This document shows positions 8,991-18,420 of a stretch of 64,000 bases of DNA, in pieces; the first letter of the stretch is position 1, and every line of letters starts with the position of its first letter. The translations under genes were made by a program, and so were the position numbers. Under the pieces are notes generated by a model. That model searched no databases. It was not told where the DNA came from and worked only from the letters and a program-made list of their open reading frames with translations. This stretch comes from Bacillus sp. BA3 (GTDB taxonomy: Bacteria > Bacillota > Bacilli > Bacillales > DSM-1321), in assembly GCA_002835675.1 (NCBI GenBank), contig PIZR01000001.1, positions 298,302 through 362,301 on the forward strand, written 5' to 3'.

Positions 8991-9773
8991 ATGGCGTTTG
9001 TTGAATGGAACCGAGTTGGAAAAGAAGGAGTTATAGCAGAAATTGTATTAAATCGTCCAGAAGCCAGAAATGCATTTACGACAAAGATGGCTGAAGAGAT
9101 TCTTGAGATTTGTCAAACAATAGACAAAAGTAATATTAGGGCTGTTTTGATGACATCCTCTAACGATACATCATTTTGTTCCGGAGCAGATTTAAAAGAG
9201 CGAAATAATATGACTGAAACAGAATGGAAGGAACAGCATGAACTATTTCAGAAAATGTTTAATAGCATTCAAGATATGAGGCAGCCGGTTATTGCAGTAG
9301 TAGATGGGTACGCATTAGCTGGAGGTTTTGAAATTGTTTTAAATTGCGACATGATTGTAGCAGCAGAAACCGCAATATTCGGGTTGCCCGAAGTAACAAG
9401 AGGAATTATGCCTGGCGGTGGAGGTACAAGATTATTGGCTAAACGAATTGGTGTTCATCGTGCAAAAGAATGGGTTTGTACAGGAAGTATGGTTTCCGGT
9501 GAAGAAGCTGATCGAGCAGGACTTTTAAATATCCTTGCGAAATCAAATGAATTACGAGAAAAAGCGCTAGAATTGGCTGGGAAAATTGCTGTTAATGCTC
9601 CTTTAGCTGTTCAAAATTGTAAAGCATCTATAGATGAATTATTTGGAATGCCAAATAAAGAAGCTAGGAAAATAGAAATAAGTTATTACAATCGATGTAT
9701 CAATACCGAGGATCGTTTAGAAGGAGTCCGCGCTTTTGTCGAAAAGCGTTTACCACAGTTTTCTGGTAAATAA
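8991..9773 (+). CDS. Enoyl-CoA hydratase (crotonase family)
   Basis: 260 aa from the ATG at 8991, which follows GGAGGCGAACAAATT; an in-frame TTG at 8886 would add 35 residues with no family match and no better ribosome site. Both oxyanion-hole segments are present: SFCSGADLKER (~62-72) and YALAGGFEIVLNCD (~109-122). The catalytic-glutamate region FGLPEVTRGIMPGGGG (~132-147) is intact, and the C-terminal VRAFVEKRLPQF is typical. It would hydrate a 2-enoyl-CoA in beta-oxidation. First gene of the second sigma-54 group. Chain or branching preference is not visible. Confidence 0.92.
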   Translation: MAFVEWNRVGKEGVIAEIVLNRPEARNAFTTKMAEEILEICQTIDKSNIRAVLMTSSNDTSFCSGADLKERNNMTETEWKEQHELFQKMFNSIQDMRQPVIAVVDGYALAGGFEIVLNCDMIVAAETAIFGLPEVTRGIMPGGGGTRLLAKRIGVHRAKEWVCTGSMVSGEEADRAGLLNILAKSNELREKALELAGKIAVNAPLAVQNCKASIDELFGMPNKEARKIEISYYNRCINTEDRLEGVRAFVEKRLPQFSGK

Positions 9774-9802
9774 ATTAGCATATTCATATAAAAGAAAAGG
9801 GT

Positions 9803-10612
9803 GTGAATAAAAAGGTGACGTATAAAAATTTGCAAATTACAACGCATAACGGAGTTTGTACTGTTAAATTAAATCGTCCAGAAGTCAGAAATGCTCTCGG
9901 TTTAGAAATGAGGGAAGAGCTAAGAGATTTTTTCACCCAAATGAAAGATAATAATGAAGTAAAAGTCATTGTTTTAACAGGTGAGGGGAAAGCTTTTTCA
10001 GCTGGTGGTGATTTAAGTGCTTTAAAAGAAATTGATGCTTTTACAGGAAGAAAACGGTTACAGTCTGGTCATGAAATGATTCATTCAATCTTAAATTTAG
10101 AAAAGCCTGTAATAGCGGCAATAAACGGTACGGCTGCCGGGGCTGGTGTTAGCCTTGCGTTAGCTTGCGATATGATTGTAGCTAGTCGTTCATCCGCTTT
10201 GATACAGAGCTTTGTAAAGGTAGGGTTAATCCCGGATCTCGGTTCTATTCACTTTTTACCAAGATTAATAGGCCGTCACCGTGCACTAGAGTTAATGTTT
10301 TTAGGGGAAAAAATTACTGCAGAACAGGCACAAAATATTGGAATCATTAATCGTGTTGTTGAAGATGATTTTCTAATGGGAGAAGTAAACTCTATAGCAT
10401 TAAAGCTTGCTGAAGGACCTGATATGGCATTAGGTTTAATGAAAAAGTTAGTAAACAAAAGTGTTTTGACAGACATTAACGATACTCTTGAATTAGAGGG
10501 GTTTGCTCAAGGGATGTGTTTTGAATCAGATCATTTTAAAGAAGGTGTCAAGGCTTTCTTTGAAAAACGCAAACCTCAATTTCAAAAAACAAAAGCGCAA
10601 GCGCCTAGCTAA
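9803..10612 (+). CDS. Crotonase family protein, PaaG-like
   Basis: Up to 269 aa, second crotonase of the operon. Oxyanion segments AFSAGGDLSAL (~58-68) and GTAAGAGVSLALACD (~107-121) are present. The GLIPDLGSIHFLPRLIGRHRA stretch has Asp where hydratases have Glu, as in PaaG-type ring-epoxide isomerases and related delta-isomerases, so isomerisation is as likely as hydration. GTG 9803 lies only 2 bp from AAAAGG; the in-frame GTG at 9815 may be the true start. Its last seven codons are read from the repeat element at 10592, so the native C-terminus may have been replaced. Confidence 0.88.
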   Translation: MNKKVTYKNLQITTHNGVCTVKLNRPEVRNALGLEMREELRDFFTQMKDNNEVKVIVLTGEGKAFSAGGDLSALKEIDAFTGRKRLQSGHEMIHSILNLEKPVIAAINGTAAGAGVSLALACDMIVASRSSALIQSFVKVGLIPDLGSIHFLPRLIGRHRALELMFLGEKITAEQAQNIGIINRVVEDDFLMGEVNSIALKLAEGPDMALGLMKKLVNKSVLTDINDTLELEGFAQGMCFESDHFKEGVKAFFEKRKPQFQKTKAQAPS

Positions 10613-10706
10613 GGCTGGGGATTGCAGTCAAAAACCGCGACTTCCGGTCGCAACGGCTGCACATGCACGTCCTACCCTTCGGAGCTGTATGTCGTGCACT
10701 CTAAAG
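10592..10706. repeat. Palindromic GC-rich intergenic repeat (REP/BIME-like)
   Basis: A GC-rich island in AT-rich DNA. It opens with AAAGCGCAAGCGCCTAGC, a string I recognise as common in intergenic repeats of Bacillaceae, and contains the perfect hairpin GCGAC-TTCCG-GTCGC (10637-10651) and outer arms TGCACG/CGTGCA. It overlaps the last codons of the upstream crotonase. Only one full copy is in the window. Confidence 0.5.
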
Positions 10707-10768
10707 TACAAGCATTTTATAATTTCCTAATCGAAAATAAATAAACTATTTAATAGGAGGAATTCTTT

Positions 10769-11944
10769 ATGACAGCATCAACTGTAAAAGTAAATACTCA
10801 ATTCCATGATGAATTAAGACAAAGCGTTCGCAATGTTTGCAGCAAATACCCTGACTCTTATTGGAGAGAATTAGACGCAAAATTAGCATATCCAGATGAA
10901 TTTGTTAATGAGATTACTAGAAACGGATTTTTAGCTGCTCTTATTCCAGAAGAGTATGGTGGATCTGGTCTTGGAATAACAGAAGCTTCTATTATTTTAG
11001 AAGAAATTAATCGTTCAGGTGGAAATGCAGGAGCTTGTCACGCTCAAATGTACACAATGGGTACACTGCTTCGACACGGTAATATTGAACAAAAGGAGAA
11101 ATATTTACCGAAAATTGCTGATGGCTCATTAAGATTGCAAGCATTTGGTGTAACTGAACCAAATACTGGTACAGATACGACGAAATTAACCACTTTCGCC
11201 GAGCGTAGAGGAGATAAGTATATTGTAAATGGACAAAAGGTATTTATTTCACGGACAGAACATTCAGACTTAATGATCTTACTTGTCCGGACGACTCCAC
11301 TTGAGCAAGTGAAGAAAAAGACAGAAGGGCTTTCTGTTTTGCTAGTCGATCTTAGGGAAGCAATTGGTAATGGCCTATCCATTAAACCTATCCGTACGAT
11401 GATGAACCATGCAACTACTGAGTTATTTATTGAGGATTTAGAAGTACCGGTTGAAAATCTAATCGGAGAAGAAGGGCAAGGTTTTAAGTATATTCTAGAT
11501 GGTATGAATGCAGAACGTATTCTGATTGCTGCAGAATGTATTGGAGATGGTCGGTGGTTCATAGAGCGAGCTACAAATTATGCAAAAGAAAGAGTTGTTT
11601 TCAATCGACCTATCGGACAAAATCAAGGGATTCAATTTCCGATTGCTCGTGCACATGTAAATATAGAAGCAGCAGATCTTATGCGTTTTAAGGCAGCTCA
11701 ATTATTTGACTCTGGTCAAAAATGTGGGGCGGAGGCTAATATGGCTAAGCTTCTTGCTGCAGATGCTTCATGGGAAGCAGCAAATTCTGCCCTACAAACA
11801 CATGGCGGTTTTGGATTTGCAGAAGAGTATGATGTAGAACGAAAATTCAAAGAAACGAGATTATATCAAGTTGCACCTATTTCTACAAATCTAATTCTTT
11901 CTTTTGTAGCTGAACATGTTCTAGGATTACCGAGATCGTATTAA
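10769..11944 (+). CDS. Acyl-CoA dehydrogenase family protein (non-canonical catalytic site)
   Basis: 391 aa flavoprotein that should introduce a 2,3 double bond into an acyl-CoA. AGGAGGAATTC precedes the ATG. The N-terminal helical part holds LIPEEYGGSGLG, the FAD/substrate segment QAFGVTEPNTGTDTT is at ~130, and the C-terminal domain has LQTHGGFGFAEEYDVERKF. The usual catalytic-Glu motif (YEGTSE) near the end is replaced by YQVAPISTN, as in a subfamily of ACADs whose base is placed elsewhere or absent. It ends VLGLPRSY, a C-terminus typical of that subgroup. Its partner at 18421 has the normal Glu, so the two are not redundant. Confidence 0.92.
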   Translation: MTASTVKVNTQFHDELRQSVRNVCSKYPDSYWRELDAKLAYPDEFVNEITRNGFLAALIPEEYGGSGLGITEASIILEEINRSGGNAGACHAQMYTMGTLLRHGNIEQKEKYLPKIADGSLRLQAFGVTEPNTGTDTTKLTTFAERRGDKYIVNGQKVFISRTEHSDLMILLVRTTPLEQVKKKTEGLSVLLVDLREAIGNGLSIKPIRTMMNHATTELFIEDLEVPVENLIGEEGQGFKYILDGMNAERILIAAECIGDGRWFIERATNYAKERVVFNRPIGQNQGIQFPIARAHVNIEAADLMRFKAAQLFDSGQKCGAEANMAKLLAADASWEAANSALQTHGGFGFAEEYDVERKFKETRLYQVAPISTNLILSFVAEHVLGLPRSY

Positions 11945-11961
11945 TTCAGGGGGATGGTCCA

Positions 11962-12819
11962 GTGTTTATTCCTAAGGAAATTGAAATTATTGAAGTAGGG
12001 CCTCGTGATGGTTTACAAAATGAGCCCGAAGCGATATCGACAGAACAGAAGAAAGAATTAATTACCCAGCTAGCAAAAGCAGGATTTTCACGTATGGAAA
12101 CCACATCTTTTGTTCATCCGAAGTGGGTACCGCAAATGGCTGATTCTGAGGAAATTGCACGTTTCTGTAATGAACTTGGAATTAATTATATTGCGTTAAC
12201 ACCCAACTACAAGGCCTTGGAACGCGCAATTGAAGCAAAATCCCCTCAAATTGCAGTATTTGTAGGGGCAAGTTCTGAATTCAATAAAAAGAATATTAAT
12301 AAAACAACTTCAGAATCATTAGATGAGTGTAAGCCAATGTTCGCCAGAGCAAAAAAAGAAGGAATGTTTATTCGAGCTTATATTTCAATGGCTTTCACTT
12401 GTCCTTTTCAAGGGCCTGTAATATTTGATGAAGTGAAAAATGTTTGTGAGCGCTTTATTGAGTTTGGAGCAGATGAAATAGATGTAGGAGATACAAACGG
12501 GCAGGCTGATCCCAAAATGGTGTATGAGCGATTTTCTAGATTACGGGACCAATATCCGGATACTACCTTTGTAGGACATTTTCATAATACAAAAAAAATG
12601 GCGTTAGCAAATGTAATCGCCTCTATGCAGGCAGGTATATCGAAGTTTGATAGCTCTGTTGGAGGTCTTGGGGGTTGTCCGTATACTCCCGGGGCAACGG
12701 GCAATGTTTCAACAGAGGAATTATTAAACATGGTCTCACGTATGGGGTGTCAAACAGGAATTGATTATAACGAAATAATAAAAGTAGGACCTTTAGCCAA
12801 AAGTCTTTCAACAAGGTAA
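11962..12819 (+). CDS. HMG-CoA-lyase-like aldolase (HMGL/DRE-TIM family)
   Basis: 285 aa TIM barrel, length of bacterial hydroxymethylglutaryl-CoA lyase, which splits HMG-CoA to acetoacetate and acetyl-CoA. The DRE-type motif EVGPRDGLQNE is at ~11-21, the catalytic-Cys loop GGLGGCPYTPGATGN at ~228-242, and the metal-ligand segment reads GHFHNTKKMALAN. Classical HMGL has HDTYG there and SFVSPKWVPQMAD where this protein has SFVHPKWVPQMAD, so it is a divergent paralog. The GTG start follows CAGGGGGAT. No biotin carboxylase (leucine-type route) lies nearby; a related 3-hydroxy-3-methylacyl-CoA may be the true substrate (inference). Confidence 0.88.
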   Translation: MFIPKEIEIIEVGPRDGLQNEPEAISTEQKKELITQLAKAGFSRMETTSFVHPKWVPQMADSEEIARFCNELGINYIALTPNYKALERAIEAKSPQIAVFVGASSEFNKKNINKTTSESLDECKPMFARAKKEGMFIRAYISMAFTCPFQGPVIFDEVKNVCERFIEFGADEIDVGDTNGQADPKMVYERFSRLRDQYPDTTFVGHFHNTKKMALANVIASMQAGISKFDSSVGGLGGCPYTPGATGNVSTEELLNMVSRMGCQTGIDYNEIIKVGPLAKSLSTR

Positions 12820-12849
12820 TAAATAACATATAAGATAGGAGAGGTTAAG

Positions 12850-14043
12850 ATGAGAAATGCAGTCATTATTGATTCTGTTCGTACTGCAGTCGGTCGAATG
12901 GGTGGAACATTAAAAGATGTAGAGGTTGATTATTTAGCTGCAAAAGTACTGGACGAAATTTTGATCCGTACGGGTATCGATAAAAGGGACATTGATGAAG
13001 TGATTATCGGTCAGGCAAAACAAAGTACAGATTCACCTAATTTGGCTCGCTTAGCACTTTTACGCGCTGAATTCCCGATTGAAATTACAGGGTATACTGT
13101 CCATCGTCAATGTGGATCCGGTATACAAGCTATGAATAGCGGGGCTCAGCAAATAATGTGTGGATTATCAGATGTAATAATTGCGGGTGGAGCAGAAAGT
13201 ATGAGTACAGCACCGTTCTATCTCCGAAATGCACGTTTTGGATATAGAGCAGGAAATGGTGAAATTTTGGACCCTAATACTGAAAGTCAGCCACGGGCAC
13301 AGCCTATTGAAACATACGGACATTTAACAATGGGTATGACAGCAGAAAACTTAGCAGAAAAATACTCCATTTCTCGTACAGAACAAGATGAATTTGCTCT
13401 TAGAAGTCAAGAAAATGCCCAAAGAGCTATATCGACAGGATTGTTTACCGATCAAATTGTTCCCTTTGAAGTAAAGACAAAAAAAGGAATGGTCCCATTT
13501 AAAGTTGACGAACATCCAAGAGAAACAAACATGGAAAAATTATCTCAGTTAAAGCCGGTTTTTAAAGAAAACGGTACGGTTACTGCAGGTAATACAAGCG
13601 GACGTAATGATGGGGCAGGAGTTGTATTGTTGATGTCTGACGAAGCGGCAGAACGCTTTGGTAAAAAACCGAAAGCGAAAATTATTGCTCAAGCGGCAGC
13701 AGGTGTATCACCAGAGATTATGGGAATTGGCCCTGCTCCTGCAACACGAAAAGCATTGAAACAAGTTGGATTAACAATCGATGATATCGGACTTATTGAG
13801 TTAAACGAGGCGTTTGCAGCACAGTCTCTTGCTGTTATTAAAGAACTAGGACTTAATATTGACCGTGTTAACGTTAATGGTGGTGCAATTGCTTTAGGTC
13901 ATCCAATCGGTGGAACTGGTGGCGTTTTAATGACAAAATTGCTTCATGAAATGGAAAGACGTGGAGAAAAGTATGGATTAGTCACATTTTGCATTGGCGG
14001 TGGCTTAGGAATAACTACTGTAGTCGAGAATATGCAAGTTTGA
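12850..14043 (+). CDS. Acetyl-CoA acyltransferase / thiolase
   Basis: 397 aa degradative thiolase that would release acetyl-CoA (or propionyl-CoA) from a 3-oxoacyl-CoA. The acylated cysteine is in HRQCGSGIQAM (~residue 87), the histidine in GGAIALGHPIGGTGG (~350) and the second cysteine in TFCIGGGLG (~380). GATAGGAGAGG precedes the ATG by 6 bp. It is a close paralog of the beta-ketoadipate-island thiolase at 30421; many long blocks are identical, such as MGMTAENLAEKYSISRTEQD. Final step of the acyl-CoA pathway. Confidence 0.95.
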   Translation: MRNAVIIDSVRTAVGRMGGTLKDVEVDYLAAKVLDEILIRTGIDKRDIDEVIIGQAKQSTDSPNLARLALLRAEFPIEITGYTVHRQCGSGIQAMNSGAQQIMCGLSDVIIAGGAESMSTAPFYLRNARFGYRAGNGEILDPNTESQPRAQPIETYGHLTMGMTAENLAEKYSISRTEQDEFALRSQENAQRAISTGLFTDQIVPFEVKTKKGMVPFKVDEHPRETNMEKLSQLKPVFKENGTVTAGNTSGRNDGAGVVLLMSDEAAERFGKKPKAKIIAQAAAGVSPEIMGIGPAPATRKALKQVGLTIDDIGLIELNEAFAAQSLAVIKELGLNIDRVNVNGGAIALGHPIGGTGGVLMTKLLHEMERRGEKYGLVTFCIGGGLGITTVVENMQV

Positions 14044-14145
14044 AATATTTAATGGCGTTTTAAAAAAAATCTTAATAATCAAGTGCACGTTTGTTTAAAA
14101 GGCAATTCATTGATTTATTACAATAACGGCGGAGGTGAAATAATC

Positions 14146-15441
14146 ATGACAATCAAAAAGTGGGCTACTCTATATAACACGCGACAAACAAGCGCTGAAC
14201 AGGCGATTTCTACTATCCAGTCTTTTCAAAAGGTCTTTCTTGCACCTTTTTGCAATGAACCGCAAACACTAGTGGAGGAACTGGTTCGCCAAAAGGCACG
14301 TTTACAGAATGTTTATCTATATAATGCAGTTATTGGCAGTCCATGTATATATGCTGATCAAACGTGTCACTCACACTTTAAAATTCGTACTTTTTTGGGG
14401 TCTTCTCTCTTAAAAAGTGCATATATGAATTACGCATGTGACTATTTACCGGTTAATCTCTCAGAAATACCTCGCTGGGTAGACCAAGAAAAAATAGACG
14501 TAGCCCTTATACAAGTATCATCCCCAAACGATGAAGGCTATTGTAATTTAGGGTTGTCCGTAGATACAGTACAAACCTTAATTAAAAGAGCAGCAACAGT
14601 TATTGCACAAGTAAACAATGAACTACCTCTCACATATGGAGAGACACTTGTACATGTATCAGAGATTGATCAATTTGTGCTTTCCGATCGGCCATTACTT
14701 TCGATTCCGAATGGAAAACCGTCAGAAGATGATATGAAAATAGGAAGATACGTTGCAGAATTGATACCTGATCATGCTACCATTCAAGTAGGGCTTGGGA
14801 AGATTGCGGATAGTGTATTAATATCTCTTAAATCGAAAAAAGGCCTTGGTATTCATTCAGGATCGATCACAGATCCTGTTACAGAGTTAATCGATCTAGG
14901 CGTTATTACGAATGAGCATAAAGAGATTAATCAGTATAAAACAGTATGTACAACTTTAACTGGAACAAAAGAATTATATAAATATTCCCACATGAATAAA
15001 GAAATTCAATTATACCCCTCAGATTATACACACAATCCTGCAGTTATATCAAAAATGCGTAATTTTCATTCTATCAATTCGGCATTAGAAGTTGATCTAT
15101 CGGGTCAAATAAATGCTGAGCAAGTGGGCGATTTCCCAGTAGCAGGAGTTGGCGGACAAATGGATTTTATTCATGGAGCAAGACTTTCAAAAGGTGGCAA
15201 GGCTATTATTGCTCTTCCTTCCACAGCCAAAAAAGGGGCTCAATCACGAATAAAAGTTAAAATTCCATATGTTACATCTATTAAATCTGAAATTGATTAC
15301 GTTGTAACGGAGTTTGGAATTGCATCTCTGTTTGGAAAATCACTCAGTGAGAGGGCACAAGCTTTAATAGCAATTGCTCACCCTGATTTCCGTGATGAAC
15401 TTCATTCAGATTTTGAAAAAAATATAAACTTCACTTCTTAA
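14146..15441 (+). CDS. Acetyl-CoA hydrolase/4-hydroxybutyrate CoA-transferase family protein
   Basis: 431 aa from ATG 14146, which follows GGAGGTG by 8 bp; an upstream GTG at 14083 has no ribosome site. The C-terminal half carries AGVGGQMDFIHGA and FGIASLFGKSLSERA, typical of the family that swaps CoA between acids or hydrolyses acyl-CoA. In the region where family enzymes carry the CoA-accepting glutamate (a GIHTEM-type motif) this protein reads GIHSGSITDPVTEL, so that Glu seems absent. This may mark a subfamily with a different mechanism. It lies 102 bp after the thiolase in the same direction. Confidence 0.86.
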   Translation: MTIKKWATLYNTRQTSAEQAISTIQSFQKVFLAPFCNEPQTLVEELVRQKARLQNVYLYNAVIGSPCIYADQTCHSHFKIRTFLGSSLLKSAYMNYACDYLPVNLSEIPRWVDQEKIDVALIQVSSPNDEGYCNLGLSVDTVQTLIKRAATVIAQVNNELPLTYGETLVHVSEIDQFVLSDRPLLSIPNGKPSEDDMKIGRYVAELIPDHATIQVGLGKIADSVLISLKSKKGLGIHSGSITDPVTELIDLGVITNEHKEINQYKTVCTTLTGTKELYKYSHMNKEIQLYPSDYTHNPAVISKMRNFHSINSALEVDLSGQINAEQVGDFPVAGVGGQMDFIHGARLSKGGKAIIALPSTAKKGAQSRIKVKIPYVTSIKSEIDYVVTEFGIASLFGKSLSERAQALIAIAHPDFRDELHSDFEKNINFTS

Positions 15442-15573
15442 TGATACAAGAAGTGGCTAGAATCACCTCAATTACAAAGTATTTTAGAGTTTTTTAGACA
15501 AATTTCAAATTATTAAATACCTAATTACTGGAAGGCTAATGCAGAAAGTAAAAAAATGAAGGGGTGGATAATT

Positions 15574-16485
15574 ATGAAAAAATTAGAAAATAAAGTTGCG
15601 ATTGTTACAGGCGCTGGACGAGGAATCGGAAGAGAAATATCCTTACTACTTGCTAATGAAGGAGCAAAAGTAGTCGTCAATGATTTAGGAGGCAGTTCTG
15701 ATGGTAAGGGTAATGATACAAAAGTAGCAGACGAAGTTGTTCAGGAAATTAGAGAGTTAGGTGGAGAAGCAGTAGCTAATTACGAATCAGTTGCAGAATA
15801 TGATAGCGCAAACAAAATTGTGGAAACGGCAATTACTGACTTTGGTCGTATTGATATTGTGGTAAATAATGCAGGAATTTTAAGGGATCGTATGCTTTTT
15901 AAAATGAGTGAAGAAGAATGGGATGCAGTCATCTCGGTTCATTTAAAAGGTTCCTTTAATATGACAAGAGCAGCTGCACCCTATTTCAAGGAACAAAAAA
16001 GCGGGCGATTTATTAACTTCACTTCAACATCAGGCTTAATTGGTAATGTTGGTCAAGCTAACTATGCTGCTGCAAAATTAGGGATTGCTGGTCTTAACAA
16101 AATAACAGCTTTAGACATGGCTCGCTATAATGTAACCGCTAATGCTGTAGCTCCATTTGCCTGGAGTAGGTTAATTGGCTCCATTCCAACTGATACAGAT
16201 AAGGAAAAAGCTAGAGTGGATAAACTAAAACAGCTATCACCAGCTCACATTGCACCGTTAGTAGCCTTTTTATGTTCAGATGAAGCTTCTGATGTTTCAG
16301 GACAAATATTTGGTGTTAGAGGCAAGGAGATCATGGTCTTTTCTCAACCTCGTCCGGTTCGGTCAGTTTATAATGCAGAAGGATGGACGATTGATAGTCT
16401 AAATTCTATTATAGGATCTTTACAATCGAGCTTTACACCACTTGAAGTAAGTGCTGATGTATTCCCGTATGAACCGTTAGTTTGA
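15574..16485 (+). CDS. SDR-family 3-hydroxyacyl-CoA dehydrogenase-like oxidoreductase
   Basis: 303 aa from ATG 15574, after GAAGGGGTGG. The Rossmann motif TGAGRGIG is at ~12-19, NDLGGSSDGKGNDTKVADEV after it is typical of the dehydrogenase domain of peroxisomal multifunctional enzyme type 2 and its bacterial relatives, NNAG is present, and the catalytic residues lie in FTSTSGLIGNVGQANYAAAK (Ser, Tyr, Lys). The C-terminus is longer than in FabG (~245 aa). In this operon it probably oxidises the 3-hydroxyacyl-CoA made by the hydratase, since no HadB/FadN-type dehydrogenase is present. Confidence 0.9.
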   Translation: MKKLENKVAIVTGAGRGIGREISLLLANEGAKVVVNDLGGSSDGKGNDTKVADEVVQEIRELGGEAVANYESVAEYDSANKIVETAITDFGRIDIVVNNAGILRDRMLFKMSEEEWDAVISVHLKGSFNMTRAAAPYFKEQKSGRFINFTSTSGLIGNVGQANYAAAKLGIAGLNKITALDMARYNVTANAVAPFAWSRLIGSIPTDTDKEKARVDKLKQLSPAHIAPLVAFLCSDEASDVSGQIFGVRGKEIMVFSQPRPVRSVYNAEGWTIDSLNSIIGSLQSSFTPLEVSADVFPYEPLV

Positions 16486-16626
16486 TGATTATTAATCAAT
16501 TAGGTGCTTAATAAATAGTTTCACCAGCAGGATTTGCAAATTAGGAACGGTATTTATTAGTTGTAGATTGCTTTGTGAATTGTGCTCGTATCCGGGAAAT
16601 AACCTATTAACAAACATTTAAAGATT

Positions 16627-16763
16627 ATGCTGTATAGTAAAAAAGAAGGCTTTCTCTATACATCAACAGTAAATCTTAAAAAAGATATCTCAAACTATCA
16701 AATATCAGCTCCAGAGTTTGGTCAGCATATGAATGATAATAATCTGAAAGAACATTCATACTA
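16627..16763 (+). pseudogene. Short open frame resembling the end of a family III CoA-transferase
   Basis: A 44-codon frame in the 286-bp gap between the SDR and ligase genes ends in SAPEFGQHMNDNNLKE, which resembles the APxLGEHxxEVLKE C-terminal signature of CaiB-type transferases. No ribosome site precedes it. I read it as a possible gene remnant; the resemblance is short and could be chance. Confidence 0.25.
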
Positions 16764-16777
16764 GGGGGGAAGTGATT

Positions 16778-18340
16778 GTGATAAATATTGATAATATATC
16801 TCGACTATCAATCTACGAGATGTTAAAACAAACGGCGTTAGAATATCCTGATCAATTAGCTGTGATAGATGGTCAAATTAAGTTGAATTATACTCAGTTA
16901 AAGGAATTCGTAGATACTTTTGCCTCGGTCTTATATAAGAAAGGGTTTCAAAAAGGGGATCGAGTCGGTTTAATGGTACCAAATAGTATTCATTATATAA
17001 TTTCATATTATGCTACTCTGCGTTTAGGTGGAATTGTGGTGCAAGTTAATCCTTTATATCAAACATCTGAGCTCGAGTATATGCTAGATGACGCAAATCC
17101 AAAATGGTTCATTTGCGAACGGCATCAATCTGAAAAGTTCAAATTAATAAAGCGATTTGAAAACGTTAAGGTACTTTTCACTAAGGATGAGAACAACCTT
17201 GATCAAATATTATTAAAAGAAAATAATTCTGAACTTCCTCCACTAAATATTGATCCAAAAGAAGATTTGGCTGTATTACAGTATACGGGTGGAACAACGG
17301 GCAAATCTAAAGGAGTTATGCTGACACATTTTAATATAATTTGCAATATTCATCAATCTGGGGAAGTTATCTCAACGGTAATGAAAAAAGGTGAAGAGCG
17401 AATATTAGGTGTTGCACCTCTAACCCATGCTATGGCCATGACGAATATGAATAATACTGTACGAATTGCAGCTACATATATTATTCTAGATAAATTCGCA
17501 GTAAACAAGGTATTGCAGGCTATTAGTATATACAGACCAACTATGATGACAGGCTCACCTACTATGTATATTGCTTTATTGAACCATCCAGATCTAGGAA
17601 AGTATGACTTATCTTGCTTTAAAATCTGTGTTTCCGGTTCTGCCCCCCTTCCTGTAGAAGTCTTAAAAGAATTAGAACGAAAATCTGGAGCGCGTATTTT
17701 TGAAGGATATGGTTTATCAGAAGCAACAACATCAACTCATCGAACTCCAGTAAAAGGAGAACGGAAGATTGGTAGCGTGGGAGTCCCAATACCTTTAACA
17801 GAATCTAAAATAGTAAATGTAGAAACAGGTACTAAAGAGTTGGCGCCTGGCGAGAGTGGTGAGCTTATTATAAAAGGGCCGCAAGTAATGAAGGGTTACT
17901 GGAATAAACCTGAAGAAACCGCTCTTACGATTCGTGATGGCTGGCTATATACAGGAGATATAGCAATGCGTGATGAAGATGATTATTACTTTATAGTAGG
18001 TAGAAAAAAAGATATGGTCATTGCGGGTGGGTTGAATATTTATCCAGCTGAAGTCGAGGAAGTACTGTATCAAAATCCTGATGTTGCTGAAGCGTGTACG
18101 TTTGGTGTGCCTGATTCGTACCTTGGTGAAAAATTATTTGCAATCGTGGTATTGAAAAAGGATGCAAGTATTACCGGAGAAGATTTAATAAGCTGGTGTG
18201 AAGGTCGATTGGCAAGATATAAAATACCACGAGTAATTGAATTTCGTGACGAGCTTCCTAAGACATCAGTGGGAAAAATTTTAAGACGCAAACTTGTAGA
18301 AGAGTTCAAAGAGAAGGTAGATTCACTGCCAAAAAAATAA
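16778..18340 (+). CDS. Long-chain-type acyl-CoA synthetase (AMP-forming)
   Basis: 520 aa ANL-superfamily ligase. GTG 16778 is preferred because GGGGGGAA ends 6 bp upstream; the in-frame GTG at 16772 would abut it. Motifs in order: YTGGTTGKSKGVMLTH (~170), EGYGLSEATTSTH (~310), YTGDIAMRDEDDYYFIVGRK (~395) and the catalytic-lysine end PKTSVGKILRRKL. The sequence is closer to FadD/LcfA-type ligases than the one at 4080. It would provide the acyl-CoA entering the pathway; the following gene is an acyl-CoA dehydrogenase. Confidence 0.93.
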   Translation: MINIDNISRLSIYEMLKQTALEYPDQLAVIDGQIKLNYTQLKEFVDTFASVLYKKGFQKGDRVGLMVPNSIHYIISYYATLRLGGIVVQVNPLYQTSELEYMLDDANPKWFICERHQSEKFKLIKRFENVKVLFTKDENNLDQILLKENNSELPPLNIDPKEDLAVLQYTGGTTGKSKGVMLTHFNIICNIHQSGEVISTVMKKGEERILGVAPLTHAMAMTNMNNTVRIAATYIILDKFAVNKVLQAISIYRPTMMTGSPTMYIALLNHPDLGKYDLSCFKICVSGSAPLPVEVLKELERKSGARIFEGYGLSEATTSTHRTPVKGERKIGSVGVPIPLTESKIVNVETGTKELAPGESGELIIKGPQVMKGYWNKPEETALTIRDGWLYTGDIAMRDEDDYYFIVGRKKDMVIAGGLNIYPAEVEEVLYQNPDVAEACTFGVPDSYLGEKLFAIVVLKKDASITGEDLISWCEGRLARYKIPRVIEFRDELPKTSVGKILRRKLVEEFKEKVDSLPKK

Positions 18341-18420
18341 ATTTGATCCATAAAAAATATAAACTCGGAATTTTACTTTATGTTTAAAACTACTAGTTAA
18401 ATTAAAAGGAGTGTCTTTAT

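Noticed and set aside
11044..11562. 172-codon minus-strand frame inside the acyl-CoA dehydrogenase gene
   Set aside because: It is a shadow of a well-supported gene on the other strand and has no family features.
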